Shown here in pieces: positions 1 to 10,906 of a DNA stretch of 64,000 nucleotides. The translations under genes were made by a program, and so were the position numbers. The stretch spans positions 369,940 to 433,939 of the forward strand of contig NPFB01000005.1 in NCBI GenBank assembly GCA_014084085.1, given 5' to 3'. The notes below the pieces were generated by a model that had not been told where the DNA came from, searched no databases, and saw only the letters and a program-made list of their open reading frames with translations. Position 1 is the stretch's first letter. The number at the start of each line of letters is the position of its first letter. Source of the stretch: Hondaea fermentalgiana (taxonomy: Eukaryota > Sar > Bigyra > Thraustochytrida > Thraustochytriidae).

Positions 1-1
1 T

Positions 2-3000
2 TCTCCTTCAACCTGGGCCACATGGCAAACCCTGCGTGTGGAACTGCTGTGCGGAGAGGGCGCTCCTGCTGAGATGGCAAGCATGGCACCATCGCTTCGC
101 CTCGAAACCTCGACGCATGCGTCCAGCGCGTTTCCAGGAATTGCGAAAGACCTCTTGTATGAGAATATCACCACGGAAGTCTCTGTTCGCTCACCTTCTG
201 CGCGCACAAAGGCATTGAAACTGTCGCTCGAACAGCTCGCCCTCTCCAAGTCTCTCGAAGGTGATGCACAGTATTCTTATAGCGTTTCACTCGCCGGGCC
301 ACAAGACGTGCTCGCATCTCAAGGCAAGAATAGTGCCTTTGTTCGGGTCCACATCATCCCATCCGTGCATATCTGCAATGGTGTGGTGTGCAGCCCGGCC
401 TTGGACGCGGCGTGCTCGTGTGATTCGACGGCGATCGCGGGCCATGGCGAGGTCGAGGTTTCGCCTTCGGTCCTTGACTTTTCCACGTCGAATTGGAACG
501 TTGGTCAACGTGTGATGGTCTCTGTGCCAGCGAAGGCAATCGACGCCCATTTAGCCTTTGCTCAAGGCGCGGCGTCTCTGGTGCATGTCATCGAGAGTTT
601 GGACCCCATCTACAATGGCATGCGGGCATCGTTACCTGTAGTGGTCGAGAAAGCAGGCAGTTCAGGAGTTGCCTTCGATACAAGCGTGCTGTACCTTTCC
701 GAAGATGGGGCACCTGCGCACGTGCAGGTGACACTGCAAAGTATGCCTTTGGCTGAGCGCGTTCAGGTTCGTCTACATGGCCCGAGTGAGCTGTCCTTTG
801 CACCGGCGACCTTGGATTTCTTGCAAGCCGAATGGGACGAGCCCCAGACCGTGGCTCTCTTGGCCACGCCTTCCGATGCGTCTGGTCTGAAACCGTTTGT
901 TGGCATTGTTTATCCGTCGTCACACAGCTCTGGGGACGCGTTGTACAACCAGGAAGGCCGCGCTGGTCCCGGCGTCGAAGTGGTCGCGATTGATCGAGAT
1001 TGGGCTGGAGTGTCCCTCAGCGCAGATCGAGTGAGGGTTCGCGATTCCGTGCCGGCTCGTGTCAACGTTAGCCTTACGTCTGCCCCTTCCAGCGAGGTTG
1101 TCATACGGGTTGTGATCCCTGAGCGGCTCATTCGCATGCGAAAGGAGGATCCGTGCACTGGAGCAGTAAGTCACGACAACCGCACTGTGTCGCTCTTGAC
1201 GGCATCGCCCCTAGAGCTCACGTTTGGTGCAAGCAACTGGTCCATCGCGCAAAGTATCGAGCTCATCGATGCATCGCCCGAGGTCTCAGAGGACGTGGCT
1301 GCTCACGGTCTGCAGGAAGTACGTTTTGAGGTTTCCAGTGCGGACGGCAATTACAATGGGCCGCTCTTGCGGCGCGACACGTGTGAGCGGTCTGCATGGA
1401 GCGTGCGGCATCCGGACCTAGAAGCAGAAATGTTGCGAGGGCAGATGGTGAGCCTTCCTGGCACTTCATTTACGTGCTCGCAGTCCGCGGGAAGCGAGAT
1501 CTGCTGCCCGCTTGTGAGTGCCCCGGTACTCATCGCGGAAGTGGAGTCTCTGATTTGGGGACCTGCGCCGGCACTAACAAGTGTGAACATGTCGTCATCA
1601 GGCCGTCACCTTATTGCATTGTTTGATCAGCCTGTATCAGAGGCAAGCCAGAGTACTGTGTGCGCTGATATCTTTGCAGGCACCTCAGAGGTGTACACCC
1701 GGTGTGGATCTCAAGGTGCGGAGCTAATCTTGCCTGTGGAGACAGCATTTGGTGCGGATGCCGTGTGTCGCTGGATTGATGCGACCGTGGTGTCCGTGGC
1801 TCTCGGTGCAGGAGCCCGTGCTATACCTCATCAATGGATCCACCTTGCGCAGCATCGCATCCGTGCTTCATCTCGTAGCCAACGTTTTTCCACGGGTGCT
1901 GTTCCCATTCTTCCAGTCGGCACTGAAAGTTCCTTTGGGGTATTTGATTCTCTTTTGGTCCCACCTGCATCAGGACGCGTCAAGGTGTCAAAGTCGAGCA
2001 TGCAGAGTGCGGTTTCGCCCGTGAGACTCGAGTCTTTGGAATGGGCAGGTCTCCATCACAATACCTCTCTCGAGTACTCTTTTGTGCTGGTTCCCTTTGG
2101 ACGTAAATACGGGGATGAATGTATGAGCAAGACGCGTCTTCCTTTGTCTCATGGCTTTGGCCCTGACCCCGTGGTCAATGCTGTGATTCCCGCAGGGGAG
2201 TGGTCTGTCCTTGGCCTGGCACGCGCCACAGCGAATGAAAATGCAAATGTACAAGGAGAGCATCAGGTGATTGCGGAGGAGTCATGCGTGGCTGCAGGCA
2301 GAATCCTTGCTTCTGAAGTTGATCTCGGAAAGCAAAGTTTGCGTGACTACATGCGTGACGAAATTGCGGCACATAGTGATGATGGTGACCGCGTTGTCCA
2401 GATATTGTCGGTCTGGGCCGCAGAGATCTTTCCCCACTTGCGGGCACCCGCTGGCGTGCTGGATCCGCATTGTTCTTCCAATGCTGATTGTGGGCCTCTT
2501 GGTTCGTGCGAAGCAGATTCCAGCTGGACATCAAGACAACATAACGTTTGCCAATGCCCGCCGTCGCGATATGGTCTCCACTGCGAGCACTTTGCTCCAG
2601 CCGAGGATGAGACAATCACACTCCTCACCAGTATGCTGGAAGCTGTGCGCTCCGGAAAACTTATGGGAAGACCTGCTTTGGCCCTGCTTTCCCAGTTTCC
2701 GACGAGTCATGCAGACGCAAAGCTTCGCCTCGATGTGGCAACCATAGCATTGCAGTCCTTGGGTGGTCTCGCGCGTTCCGAAGACGCTTTGGTCCTCGAG
2801 CGTCTTGTTGGATCGACGCTTGATGGCATCAACCGTCGTCTCTTGGAATCTAAGGTTGGCGTCCCTGATCGACTTTCCGCTTGCGGAACTGAGTCAGCGT
2901 CACTCTTGCAAACGCAGGCCATGGTGCCCCTTTTGAAGTTGCTCCCACGCGACCGAACATACATGTTCGGAGAGAGTCTCGCGGATCAGAACATTATGCT

Positions 3001-6000
3001 CTCAGTCTCAAACGAGACTGGTGCTCGACCCTCAAGATCCGTCCTGGCGCATGATCCATTTCTCTGCGAAACGGCCTCACCAGTTGTTGTCGTGCTCGGA
3101 CAAGAGCCTGGCGACCAGGTTCGTGTGCGAGGACTCCCATCACTGAGCGGAAAGCGCGACGGACTCGTGTGCATGGGCCGTGGTTCGGATGGCCGGGTGC
3201 TGCAGGGGGCCTGTACGGGTTCGTCCGATGACTGTTCATGCACGGTCCCGAACGGGCCTGGACCGTTCTACATCGGGCTCTTTCATGTTGCGTCTCCGGG
3301 TCTAGTTTTGGAGTCAATTTCTGATTACGAAAGCGAGCTCAGTGTACGCGAAGGTGTAACGAGCGAGCTGCGGATCAGACTGGCATCGGCCCCGCACGGT
3401 GATCGCGTCGAAGTGTCGCTTGGCGGCTCGGAAGAAAGTGGTGAGGATGGCTCGCTCCGCTGTGTTAACGCACAGGATGGAACTCTCGGTAGGAACTGTG
3501 TCCACAGCCTTTCCGATTGCGAAAATCCGCTTGTTGAGTTCTGCGTCTCTGTCACGCCAGCAGGTGATCTCGTCCGGTTCGAGCCCTCAACCTTTGTATT
3601 CTCCAAGGCGAACTGGAATGAGGGCCAGACAGTACGAATCACCTCCGAGGATGTGGCCCTTGCGGGCCCTGCCACGCGCACTATACAAGCAGTGGCAAAA
3701 ATCACGACAGCAGACGACTTGCGCTTTTTGAATGTGCAAGATTCAGTGCCGATTACAGTCCATGCTCGTCATCTTGCGAAGCTAAGTGCGGTTCCGAGCA
3801 CTTTAGCGTTGCAAGAGTCTGATCTTGGGTCCAAAACTGTCGTGGTAAAGGTGGGCGCAAAGCCACGCGCTGGTCTTCGGATTGAAGCAGTCTTTGACGA
3901 TCGCAAACTGCAGGTTACTCCTCGTTCAGTCAGGGTGGACCCAGCTGCTTGGGCCAAGGGCGCAACTTTTAAGGTGCGTGCCGTCAACGACGATGTGACA
4001 CAGGCGCTAGTGCAGTATGACGCGGAGCTTTCCTTTCAACTTGACCAATCCCAGACCTCGGATGGAGGTCTTGCAGACCCGGTCTTCTCTGCTCTTCTGG
4101 ACGAGGATGCAGTCGTGAAAGTTCCGACGACAATTTTGGATGATGAGACGTCGGGCATCCTGGTCAATCAGTCGTCTCTGACCCTCATCGAAGGCGGACC
4201 ACCTGGACGTATCAGCGTTCGCCTTACTCAAGCACCTGCTGCGGGTGCCGTTTTTGTACGCGCGGAAATTCGTGATGGAATGTGTCTTTCCGTTGCGGAA
4301 GGTCTGGGCGCAGCGCGACAGAGTTGTGCTTCAAGCTCTGATTGTTCGCCAGGATACACTTGCTTTCGCCAGACAGGTGTGCAAGTTGCACCATCGTCGC
4401 GGAGCGTTCTTCGTTTCGATGCGAGTAACTTTGCCGAGGACCAGCTTATTTCTCTTACGGCCTTTCAGGACGACTTCGTCGAGGGAACGCACGAGGTCAA
4501 GATCTTTTTGGAAGTGTCTGGTTCACTAGACGTTTCATTCTCTCGTGTCGAGTCTGTGCCGCTACGCGTGACGATTCTGGAATCTGCGTCGGGCCGCCCC
4601 GCGCCCGGTCTCTGGGCGCTCGCTAACCCTTTTGGGGGCGCTGAGAAGCGATCTCCAGGCGTCCTTGAAGTGGTGGAGGGCGGACGTCCAGTCCAGTACG
4701 GCGTCCGTTTGGCAACCCGACCCCTGGGCGAAGTCATCGTTGATATTCACGTTGAAAGCGAGAGCATGGCATCGTCCATGCTCCGTTTGAGCGCTTTCTC
4801 GAGTGCGGCAGATGACATGACGAGCAACACGGCACAGTTGCGCTTCAACCACTTGAATTGGGACATCTCGCAAGCTGTTCGTGTCGAAGCGCACGATGTA
4901 GACGCACACTTCCGGGCTCGTCACGATACTGCAACGGTGTTGCATACCCTCGGCTCCTCTACTGATCCCGCATACAACAGAGCGGGCCTGCAGACTGGAG
5001 CGAGCGTGGAGGTGAAGGTTGTGAATGACAACGTCCCCGCGCTTCGTGCTGACGTCTCGCACGTTGTTCTGGATGAAGGCGAGATTGCCGGCTTGCGAAT
5101 CAAACTTGCGGCCGCGCCAGAGGCGTCGGACTCCGTGCGTGTCCGTGTGATGGCATCGCACGGTCGTTGCGTCTCGATGGAGAATGGATTCACGGCGACA
5201 ACGTGCACGGAGAACGCCACTTGCCAAGGCGAAAATGACGGCGAGGACTCGTGGTGCTTTGCCAATTCGCACCTGAGCGCGAGCCCGGAGGAACTTCATT
5301 TCACGCATGGTAACTGGAATGTTTGGCAAACGATCCGGGTTGAGGCTTTGCTGGATCACGTTAATGATGGCGACGCGCTCATGACGAATGTACGATTGGT
5401 CAGCTCAAGCTCGAACGCAGCTTTTGATGGCCTTGACCTCGCTGTGGAGGTGAGTGTGGTGGATGTGGACGTCACTGGACTTAGCTTTGTCACAAGCACA
5501 CTTGGAATGGCAGACGACAGTGGAGTCAAGCAGGAGGCGCTCTTGAGCGTAACCGAAGGCAGCACTGCGCAGTACGCTGTGTCTCTGGCCTCGCGGCCTC
5601 TGGCGCCCGTATATGTCACAGTGCTGCAGTGGCCTCTGCGGAGTGATGCCGAAGTGGTCGCCGAGCCGAGCACGATGCTATTCACAGATGACGACTGGGA
5701 TGAGCCGCGCGTCGTCGTGGTGTCGCCCCTCAACGATGGCTTGCACTGGCCTACAAGCACCGTCGAGGACAAGGAGGGCTTCCTTGCCTTGCGACACGTT
5801 GTGGAGACTCAGGCCGCCGACTTCCGCGACCTTCCCTTTGTTGATCTCGGCGTCAATGTGTCAACCGATGAGGAGCCATTTCTGCGTATCACCTTGGACG
5901 ATGACTACAACGAGCTGCTTCGCGTCTTTGAACAAGACGGAGACTCCCGCGCCGCGTACTATGAGGTGGTGCTCATGGCACCCCCGCCGTCGGAAAGCGT

Positions 6001-9000
6001 GCCTACAATTGTGCACGTCGATGCAGCCTCTGGCTTCTGCACGCAGAGCGTTGCTGGCATCGAGGTATCACACGTGGTCGTGCGCGATAGCTTTTGCTCC
6101 AAGGATGCAGACTGCGAACGGGGCCAGACGTGCTTTACGGGAACAAAGGTTTCTGTGTCGCCGACGGCGCTCGAGTTCACAGCAGAGACGTGGAGCGTAC
6201 CGCAGCGGGTGGCCGTGGTCGCGCTTGACGACGATATTGCAGAAGAGCCCATCCATTTGGGACGCATCCGACACCATGCGACACGTCAAGGTCTCGACCT
6301 CGGGTTCGCAGAAATTCTCTTGGTGGAGATTGTGGACGATGACATGGCGAGTATTGCGCTTGATCGCGACCACATTCATATCGTGGAAGGCGAGGAAGCT
6401 GATGTTTCTTTCCAGTTGCGTTTGACCTCTGAGCCGTTGTCTCCCGTGGTGATCGATTTGCTGGTGGAGCCGGAAAGCCACGGCGGGCTTTTGGAACTTT
6501 CAACGAGCAGTGTGGAGATCGCGCCTTCAGACTGGTCAAAGTGGCATACTGTGCATGTCCGCGCGCCCGCGGACGACGTCGCTTCCGGCCATCCGCTCTT
6601 GCTGCAACTGGCACATCGCGCGGTCTCACTGGACCCAAATTATCGCGCCCTAGAACAAAACTTGATTGTTGAGCGAATTGATGCGCAAAATCCCGAGATT
6701 CAAGTCATGCTTGGAAGCTCGGACGACCTCGAGGTCTCAGAGGACGGCGCTGCCGTGCAATTTTCGGTGGCTCTCAGCTCGAGACCTCTTGAGCCTGTGC
6801 GTCTGCTCATTGATGTTTCTCGCGGGTTCTGCCGCAAGGAAAGCAGTGGCAGCAGGTTGCACGGGGCAAGTTCCTCCGCGCTGCTTCCGGACTTTGGGCG
6901 TCCTTGCGGGGCTCGTGGCTCAAATGTTTTGCTTCATCCAGCCACACGCAGTGGTCCTCGGGAATGTGAATGCATGCTCGGTATGGGACTTTCCGCAGAT
7001 CGACGATGGCTTTCATTCACTCCCAACGACTGGGATCTGTTTCAAGTTGTGACTGTTGTTGCCGACGACGACAGCTTTGCTGAACCAGCAACGCACCCTG
7101 GCTGGATTCGTGTGGCGCTCGACAGAGACGGAACTGCCGACGCTGTGTACCGGTCGCGCTATAGCGAAGACCATGGCGGTTCGGGCGGAATTGTGACCTG
7201 GCTTTCTCTGAGCATTATCGACAACGACGCCGCGGGGATGCGTGCAAATACCCAGGTCATCGTGGATGATCAAATGCAGGAGGTCTATAATTTGGCGCTG
7301 ATGAGTCGACCTTTCGGAGATGTACATGTTTCGATTGGTGCGAGTGCAGACTTGGGAATTTCGCCTACGTCGGTCGTCGTCTCGCCCGCGGCGTGGAACT
7401 CTCCGCAGTCTGTTCACGCGTCGGTGCTTGGAATGGTGGACGGTACTGGAAAAACCTCGCAGAACACGCTGAGAGAAGCCACTGTTGAGATCAAGCACAC
7501 CGTCACAGCATCATCTGACCCAGCTTACGAGCAAATGCCATCATTGGTAGAGACTGGATTGCTAGTGCCGGGGCGAGCGCGACGACTGCGCATTACCTCA
7601 CTGGACCAGAAATTCGACGAGGAAGATACATTTCTTCCTTTGGTCGTCGAAGAGGGTTCGCATGGTACTTCATTCAATGTAGCACTGAACGCAGAACCCA
7701 CGGGAGATGTATATGTGTACATGAACGTCCCCGCTGGTGTTTGCGAGGGTGTCTCAGGCCCTCGTTTTGACCAAGGCTGCTCTCACGATCATGATTGTGA
7801 TGCGGGGCTTGTGTGCCGCAAGGAGACGGGGCTGGCTGTCTCGCCGACCCAGCTTCATTTTACAAGACTGAGCTGGAGTACCCCGCAGGTGGTCACGGTC
7901 AGCAAGGCCGGTAACACGGTCGATGAGCGATCAAGTCCCATGCAGGATCATTGGCATGTGGTTCCACTTTCCTGCGGTGTTAAGAGCTCATCCGACGACC
8001 AATACGCTGCTGTCACGACTCGCGAGGTGCCGATCCAAGTCGTCGATGATGATATGGCTAGCATCGCGCTCCGTGTGGGGGCAAACGGACACTTTGTGCG
8101 CCTGGATGGTTCTCAGCGACTGGACGCAGTCGAGGGTACAGACATGGATCTCAGTGTCGTGTTGACTTCGCAACCGCGTAGTAAGGTGTCTGTGAGCGTG
8201 TCTGTTCTCATGCCTGAGGCCGTCGGTGACAGCGCTGGCGCAACGGAGGGACAAGGACTGTTGGGCTTGGTCGATGCACGAGAACTACGCTTTGATGAGT
8301 TTTCTTGGAATGTCTCTCAAAGATTGCACGTGAAGATTCCAGAGAATGAGCTCGTTGACCAAAAGACGCGCAACGGAATCTTGCGCTTCGAAAGCGAGGC
8401 CCTGGACGCTTTGTACGCCTTTGAATCGCAGGAAGTGGTTCTCGACATACTTGACAACGAGTGTCGCGTAGGCTCTTGGAGTGCGTGGTCCGTCTGTGAT
8501 CAGGCGTGCGGGCCCGGCTTCGAGCGAAGACATCGGGATGCATACTTTCCCAATGGCGGTGCAGGCGGTTGCCCATATGAGATGGTGAGTTTGCGACCTT
8601 GCAATCTGGGTTCATGCGCCTCGCTTCAGTCAAGTAGCGAGCTGGACTCGATGCTGGAGATTGGCTTTCGGTTTGCAGTCAGCGATGGAGCGCCGGAAGC
8701 ATCTGCGCACGGACGTGTCTTTGCGGACGCAGCCAGAGCACGCGCTAGAAAAGTGGACGAGCATGTTGCCAAGGCTCTCGGTCTCGACCCCAGCATGGTA
8801 GAGCTTGACAGCCTTTCGGAAGTGTCTTCCTCTGTGGAGGACGGCAGCGAGGTCGCGACTGGGTCGACGGTGGGCTTTACCGTGAGCCTTGTAGTCAATG
8901 TCAACGCGAGCGTGGGCGTGCTTGCCGTGGAAACCCGCGCGCGCAGGCAATTATCCGACCCTGGAAGCCAGCTGAGTCGTGCGATTGGAGGCCAGCTCTG

Positions 9001-10906
9001 GACTCGCGCAGACGATGTTGTGATTCGCCGTCACAGATCTAGTGAGTTCGCTTACTACTGTGTGGCGTCAGACGCCACGTCAGATGCGCCAACTCACGCG
9101 CCGACGCGGGTGCGTGAGATGCACGCTCGAAACGGCGGGCCGGTCCAGCTTGCGACGGAGAATGATTGTCTTGAATGCCAGTCGAGCGTGGTTCAATATT
9201 GCTGCCCGCACGGCGCCACGTCGAACGGGACGTGTCTGGTCGGTCTTGACGATGTGTCGATGGCATTCTGCAGGCGCAGTCTCGTCCCTGCGCGAACTTG
9301 CGCCGCGGCTGCGCCGTTTTCATGGAAGCTCATTATTATGTGCAGTACCGCGGGCTTGCTTGGAGCCGTACTGATGCTTTTTGTGTACTTGCAGCTGCGA
9401 CCGTCGCTATGGCATGGCCAGCAGAGACGCAAGGGCAAGCGCAAGGGTCGCAAGGGTGAATGGCCTCGAGGCGCTCTCTTGAGTTCCTTTTGGCAATTTT
9501 TTGGTTGGTCAGCTGCCGTGGAGGATTCGACGGCAAGCGTGAGCAAGAGTAGCACCAGTGGTGGGACGAGGAAGCACGGGCGTTTCGGAACACAGCTGTC
9601 GGCGTCCGTGGACTCTACGGAACTTCCGAGCGAGTCAGCTGGGCGCAGCGAAGCCTTTTCTGAAGCATCGGAGGCGGATGAGCGCACAAGTTTGCTAGAT
9701 TCTTCGACAGCGGAAGCTGATTCGGAAAGGTTTGCCCGTCTTTTCGTTCAGCAAATGGCGCCTTCAGAAGGGATGCTTGTACCTGGTGCGCGAGTGGTGG
9801 TGTTTTATGATTACGACACTAGCTACTACACGGGCAACGTCTTGCGGCAAAATGGTCTTGACGGGACGTATGCCATTCTTTTTGATGATGGCGACGAGGA
9901 TGATGCGGTCGAGCCTGGAGCGATCCGATTGCTGGCAGACCTCGTCACGCTGCAGACGTCTGGCGCAAAGCAAAAGTCCAGTACCGGGACGCTCGCGCTT
10001 GAGGATGCTCATGCAGCTTCAGCTTCGGCTTCCCCGCCATCGGCCGCTTCGGGCAGAGGTGTTTCCCCCAGGAATGCGCTTCCCATTACGACGGGTGACA
10101 TTGTCGAGGTTTTGAATGAGAGGAACGACCGTTGGCAACTTGCACGCGTCATGGAGGGCACGCGTAATGCGCACAACGAGCACTTTCGCGTGGCCTTCGA
10201 TGATGGCTCTGTGGAGGCAAACGTTCCGCGGAAGCGTATCCAGCGATTCCTGCCGGTAAATACTCCCGTTCGCGTTGTCTATGGTGGCGTTGGAGCGGCC
10301 TTTCAGGGCGTCGTTGCGGCCATTGTTGGAGATGGGCAGTACATTGTCCGGTTTTCGGATGGCGCAGAGGAACCCCTTCCGCGTCAGTGGCTAAATGCAG
10401 ACGATGGAAGCATGTCTGGTGCGGACGATTCCGAACTAGAGCACGATCTACTGAGCTTTCTGCTTCGCGGATCCGGTGCAGACGATGAGCGCGAGATCGG
10501 CTCGCAGCATCAGATCGAGGGCGGTCATTCGGGAGCAGGAGCAGGAACAGCATCCGCAGCAGCGTCGCTCTCGGACGCCGTGGACTCGGGCCGCGTCTTT
10601 GAAGCTCTTGAGAGCGACTCTTTCGAAGTGCGTCTCGACTCGCGGCAAGGCCTTGGGCTCAAGCTCGGGATGCTTCGCTCGCGTCTTGTGGTGGTGACTG
10701 GCTTTAAGCCACTCGAGAATGGGGACGTCGGTCCTGCAGAAGCATGCGGTAGACTACGCGTGCGAGACGTCCTTTTGCACATTGACGGCGAGTCAGTGCA
10801 CGGATTGAACTTTGCCGCGGTGGCCGCAAAGATCAAGCAAGCGCGACCTACGGTGAACCTTCGCTTTGGCCGTATCGAAGGGGCCTCTCTTCTCTCGAAC
10901 TCTTGA
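2..10906 (+). CDS. Giant transmembrane receptor/adhesin with Calx-beta-like repeats, EGF, TSP1, Tudor-like and PDZ domains (5' partial)
   Basis: The frame is already open at base 2 and reads STWATWQTLRVELL, the end of one of its own repeats, so the true start lies upstream of the window. About 16 extracellular repeats end in a motif like 'SPxxLxFTxxNWNxxQxVxV' followed by an acidic turn, resembling Calx-beta-type sandwiches. Several carry an inserted cysteine cluster. An EGF-like module lies at about 2470-2592 (C-C-C-CQC-C spacing) and a thrombospondin type-1 module at about 8462-8618 (WSAWSVCDQACGPG). A single hydrophobic span lies at about 9310-9400. The cytoplasmic part has three Tudor/Agenet-like segments (about 9782-9945, 10079-10245, 10250-10400; YYTGNV, FDDGDEDD, FDDGS, FSDGAEE) and a C-terminal PDZ domain (about 10615-10870, with GLGLKLG and GRLRVRDVLLHIDGE). 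It is probably a plasma-membrane adhesin or sensor. The Tudor-like calls are the least certain. No intron is needed in 10.9 kb. Confidence 0.85.
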   Translation, partial: SPSTWATWQTLRVELLCGEGAPAEMASMAPSLRLETSTHASSAFPGIAKDLLYENITTEVSVRSPSARTKALKLSLEQLALSKSLEGDAQYSYSVSLAGPQDVLASQGKNSAFVRVHIIPSVHICNGVVCSPALDAACSCDSTAIAGHGEVEVSPSVLDFSTSNWNVGQRVMVSVPAKAIDAHLAFAQGAASLVHVIESLDPIYNGMRASLPVVVEKAGSSGVAFDTSVLYLSEDGAPAHVQVTLQSMPLAERVQVRLHGPSELSFAPATLDFLQAEWDEPQTVALLATPSDASGLKPFVGIVYPSSHSSGDALYNQEGRAGPGVEVVAIDRDWAGVSLSADRVRVRDSVPARVNVSLTSAPSSEVVIRVVIPERLIRMRKEDPCTGAVSHDNRTVSLLTASPLELTFGASNWSIAQSIELIDASPEVSEDVAAHGLQEVRFEVSSADGNYNGPLLRRDTCERSAWSVRHPDLEAEMLRGQMVSLPGTSFTCSQSAGSEICCPLVSAPVLIAEVESLIWGPAPALTSVNMSSSGRHLIALFDQPVSEASQSTVCADIFAGTSEVYTRCGSQGAELILPVETAFGADAVCRWIDATVVSVALGAGARAIPHQWIHLAQHRIRASSRSQRFSTGAVPILPVGTESSFGVFDSLLVPPASGRVKVSKSSMQSAVSPVRLESLEWAGLHHNTSLEYSFVLVPFGRKYGDECMSKTRLPLSHGFGPDPVVNAVIPAGEWSVLGLARATANENANVQGEHQVIAEESCVAAGRILASEVDLGKQSLRDYMRDEIAAHSDDGDRVVQILSVWAAEIFPHLRAPAGVLDPHCSSNADCGPLGSCEADSSWTSRQHNVCQCPPSRYGLHCEHFAPAEDETITLLTSMLEAVRSGKLMGRPALALLSQFPTSHADAKLRLDVATIALQSLGGLARSEDALVLERLVGSTLDGINRRLLESKVGVPDRLSACGTESASLLQTQAMVPLLKLLPRDRTYMFGESLADQNIMLSVSNETGARPSRSVLAHDPFLCETASPVVVVLGQEPGDQVRVRGLPSLSGKRDGLVCMGRGSDGRVLQGACTGSSDDCSCTVPNGPGPFYIGLFHVASPGLVLESISDYESELSVREGVTSELRIRLASAPHGDRVEVSLGGSEESGEDGSLRCVNAQDGTLGRNCVHSLSDCENPLVEFCVSVTPAGDLVRFEPSTFVFSKANWNEGQTVRITSEDVALAGPATRTIQAVAKITTADDLRFLNVQDSVPITVHARHLAKLSAVPSTLALQESDLGSKTVVVKVGAKPRAGLRIEAVFDDRKLQVTPRSVRVDPAAWAKGATFKVRAVNDDVTQALVQYDAELSFQLDQSQTSDGGLADPVFSALLDEDAVVKVPTTILDDETSGILVNQSSLTLIEGGPPGRISVRLTQAPAAGAVFVRAEIRDGMCLSVAEGLGAARQSCASSSDCSPGYTCFRQTGVQVAPSSRSVLRFDASNFAEDQLISLTAFQDDFVEGTHEVKIFLEVSGSLDVSFSRVESVPLRVTILESASGRPAPGLWALANPFGGAEKRSPGVLEVVEGGRPVQYGVRLATRPLGEVIVDIHVESESMASSMLRLSAFSSAADDMTSNTAQLRFNHLNWDISQAVRVEAHDVDAHFRARHDTATVLHTLGSSTDPAYNRAGLQTGASVEVKVVNDNVPALRADVSHVVLDEGEIAGLRIKLAAAPEASDSVRVRVMASHGRCVSMENGFTATTCTENATCQGENDGEDSWCFANSHLSASPEELHFTHGNWNVWQTIRVEALLDHVNDGDALMTNVRLVSSSSNAAFDGLDLAVEVSVVDVDVTGLSFVTSTLGMADDSGVKQEALLSVTEGSTAQYAVSLASRPLAPVYVTVLQWPLRSDAEVVAEPSTMLFTDDDWDEPRVVVVSPLNDGLHWPTSTVEDKEGFLALRHVVETQAADFRDLPFVDLGVNVSTDEEPFLRITLDDDYNELLRVFEQDGDSRAAYYEVVLMAPPPSESVPTIVHVDAASGFCTQSVAGIEVSHVVVRDSFCSKDADCERGQTCFTGTKVSVSPTALEFTAETWSVPQRVAVVALDDDIAEEPIHLGRIRHHATRQGLDLGFAEILLVEIVDDDMASIALDRDHIHIVEGEEADVSFQLRLTSEPLSPVVIDLLVEPESHGGLLELSTSSVEIAPSDWSKWHTVHVRAPADDVASGHPLLLQLAHRAVSLDPNYRALEQNLIVERIDAQNPEIQVMLGSSDDLEVSEDGAAVQFSVALSSRPLEPVRLLIDVSRGFCRKESSGSRLHGASSSALLPDFGRPCGARGSNVLLHPATRSGPRECECMLGMGLSADRRWLSFTPNDWDLFQVVTVVADDDSFAEPATHPGWIRVALDRDGTADAVYRSRYSEDHGGSGGIVTWLSLSIIDNDAAGMRANTQVIVDDQMQEVYNLALMSRPFGDVHVSIGASADLGISPTSVVVSPAAWNSPQSVHASVLGMVDGTGKTSQNTLREATVEIKHTVTASSDPAYEQMPSLVETGLLVPGRARRLRITSLDQKFDEEDTFLPLVVEEGSHGTSFNVALNAEPTGDVYVYMNVPAGVCEGVSGPRFDQGCSHDHDCDAGLVCRKETGLAVSPTQLHFTRLSWSTPQVVTVSKAGNTVDERSSPMQDHWHVVPLSCGVKSSSDDQYAAVTTREVPIQVVDDDMASIALRVGANGHFVRLDGSQRLDAVEGTDMDLSVVLTSQPRSKVSVSVSVLMPEAVGDSAGATEGQGLLGLVDARELRFDEFSWNVSQRLHVKIPENELVDQKTRNGILRFESEALDALYAFESQEVVLDILDNECRVGSWSAWSVCDQACGPGFERRHRDAYFPNGGAGGCPYEMVSLRPCNLGSCASLQSSSELDSMLEIGFRFAVSDGAPEASAHGRVFADAARARARKVDEHVAKALGLDPSMVELDSLSEVSSSVEDGSEVATGSTVGFTVSLVVNVNASVGVLAVETRARRQLSDPGSQLSRAIGGQLWTRADDVVIRRHRSSEFAYYCVASDATSDAPTHAPTRVREMHARNGGPVQLATENDCLECQSSVVQYCCPHGATSNGTCLVGLDDVSMAFCRRSLVPARTCAAAAPFSWKLIIMCSTAGLLGAVLMLFVYLQLRPSLWHGQQRRKGKRKGRKGEWPRGALLSSFWQFFGWSAAVEDSTASVSKSSTSGGTRKHGRFGTQLSASVDSTELPSESAGRSEAFSEASEADERTSLLDSSTAEADSERFARLFVQQMAPSEGMLVPGARVVVFYDYDTSYYTGNVLRQNGLDGTYAILFDDGDEDDAVEPGAIRLLADLVTLQTSGAKQKSSTGTLALEDAHAASASASPPSAASGRGVSPRNALPITTGDIVEVLNERNDRWQLARVMEGTRNAHNEHFRVAFDDGSVEANVPRKRIQRFLPVNTPVRVVYGGVGAAFQGVVAAIVGDGQYIVRFSDGAEEPLPRQWLNADDGSMSGADDSELEHDLLSFLLRGSGADDEREIGSQHQIEGGHSGAGAGTASAAASLSDAVDSGRVFEALESDSFEVRLDSRQGLGLKLGMLRSRLVVVTGFKPLENGDVGPAEACGRLRVRDVLLHIDGESVHGLNFAAVAAKIKQARPTVNLRFGRIEGASLLSNS

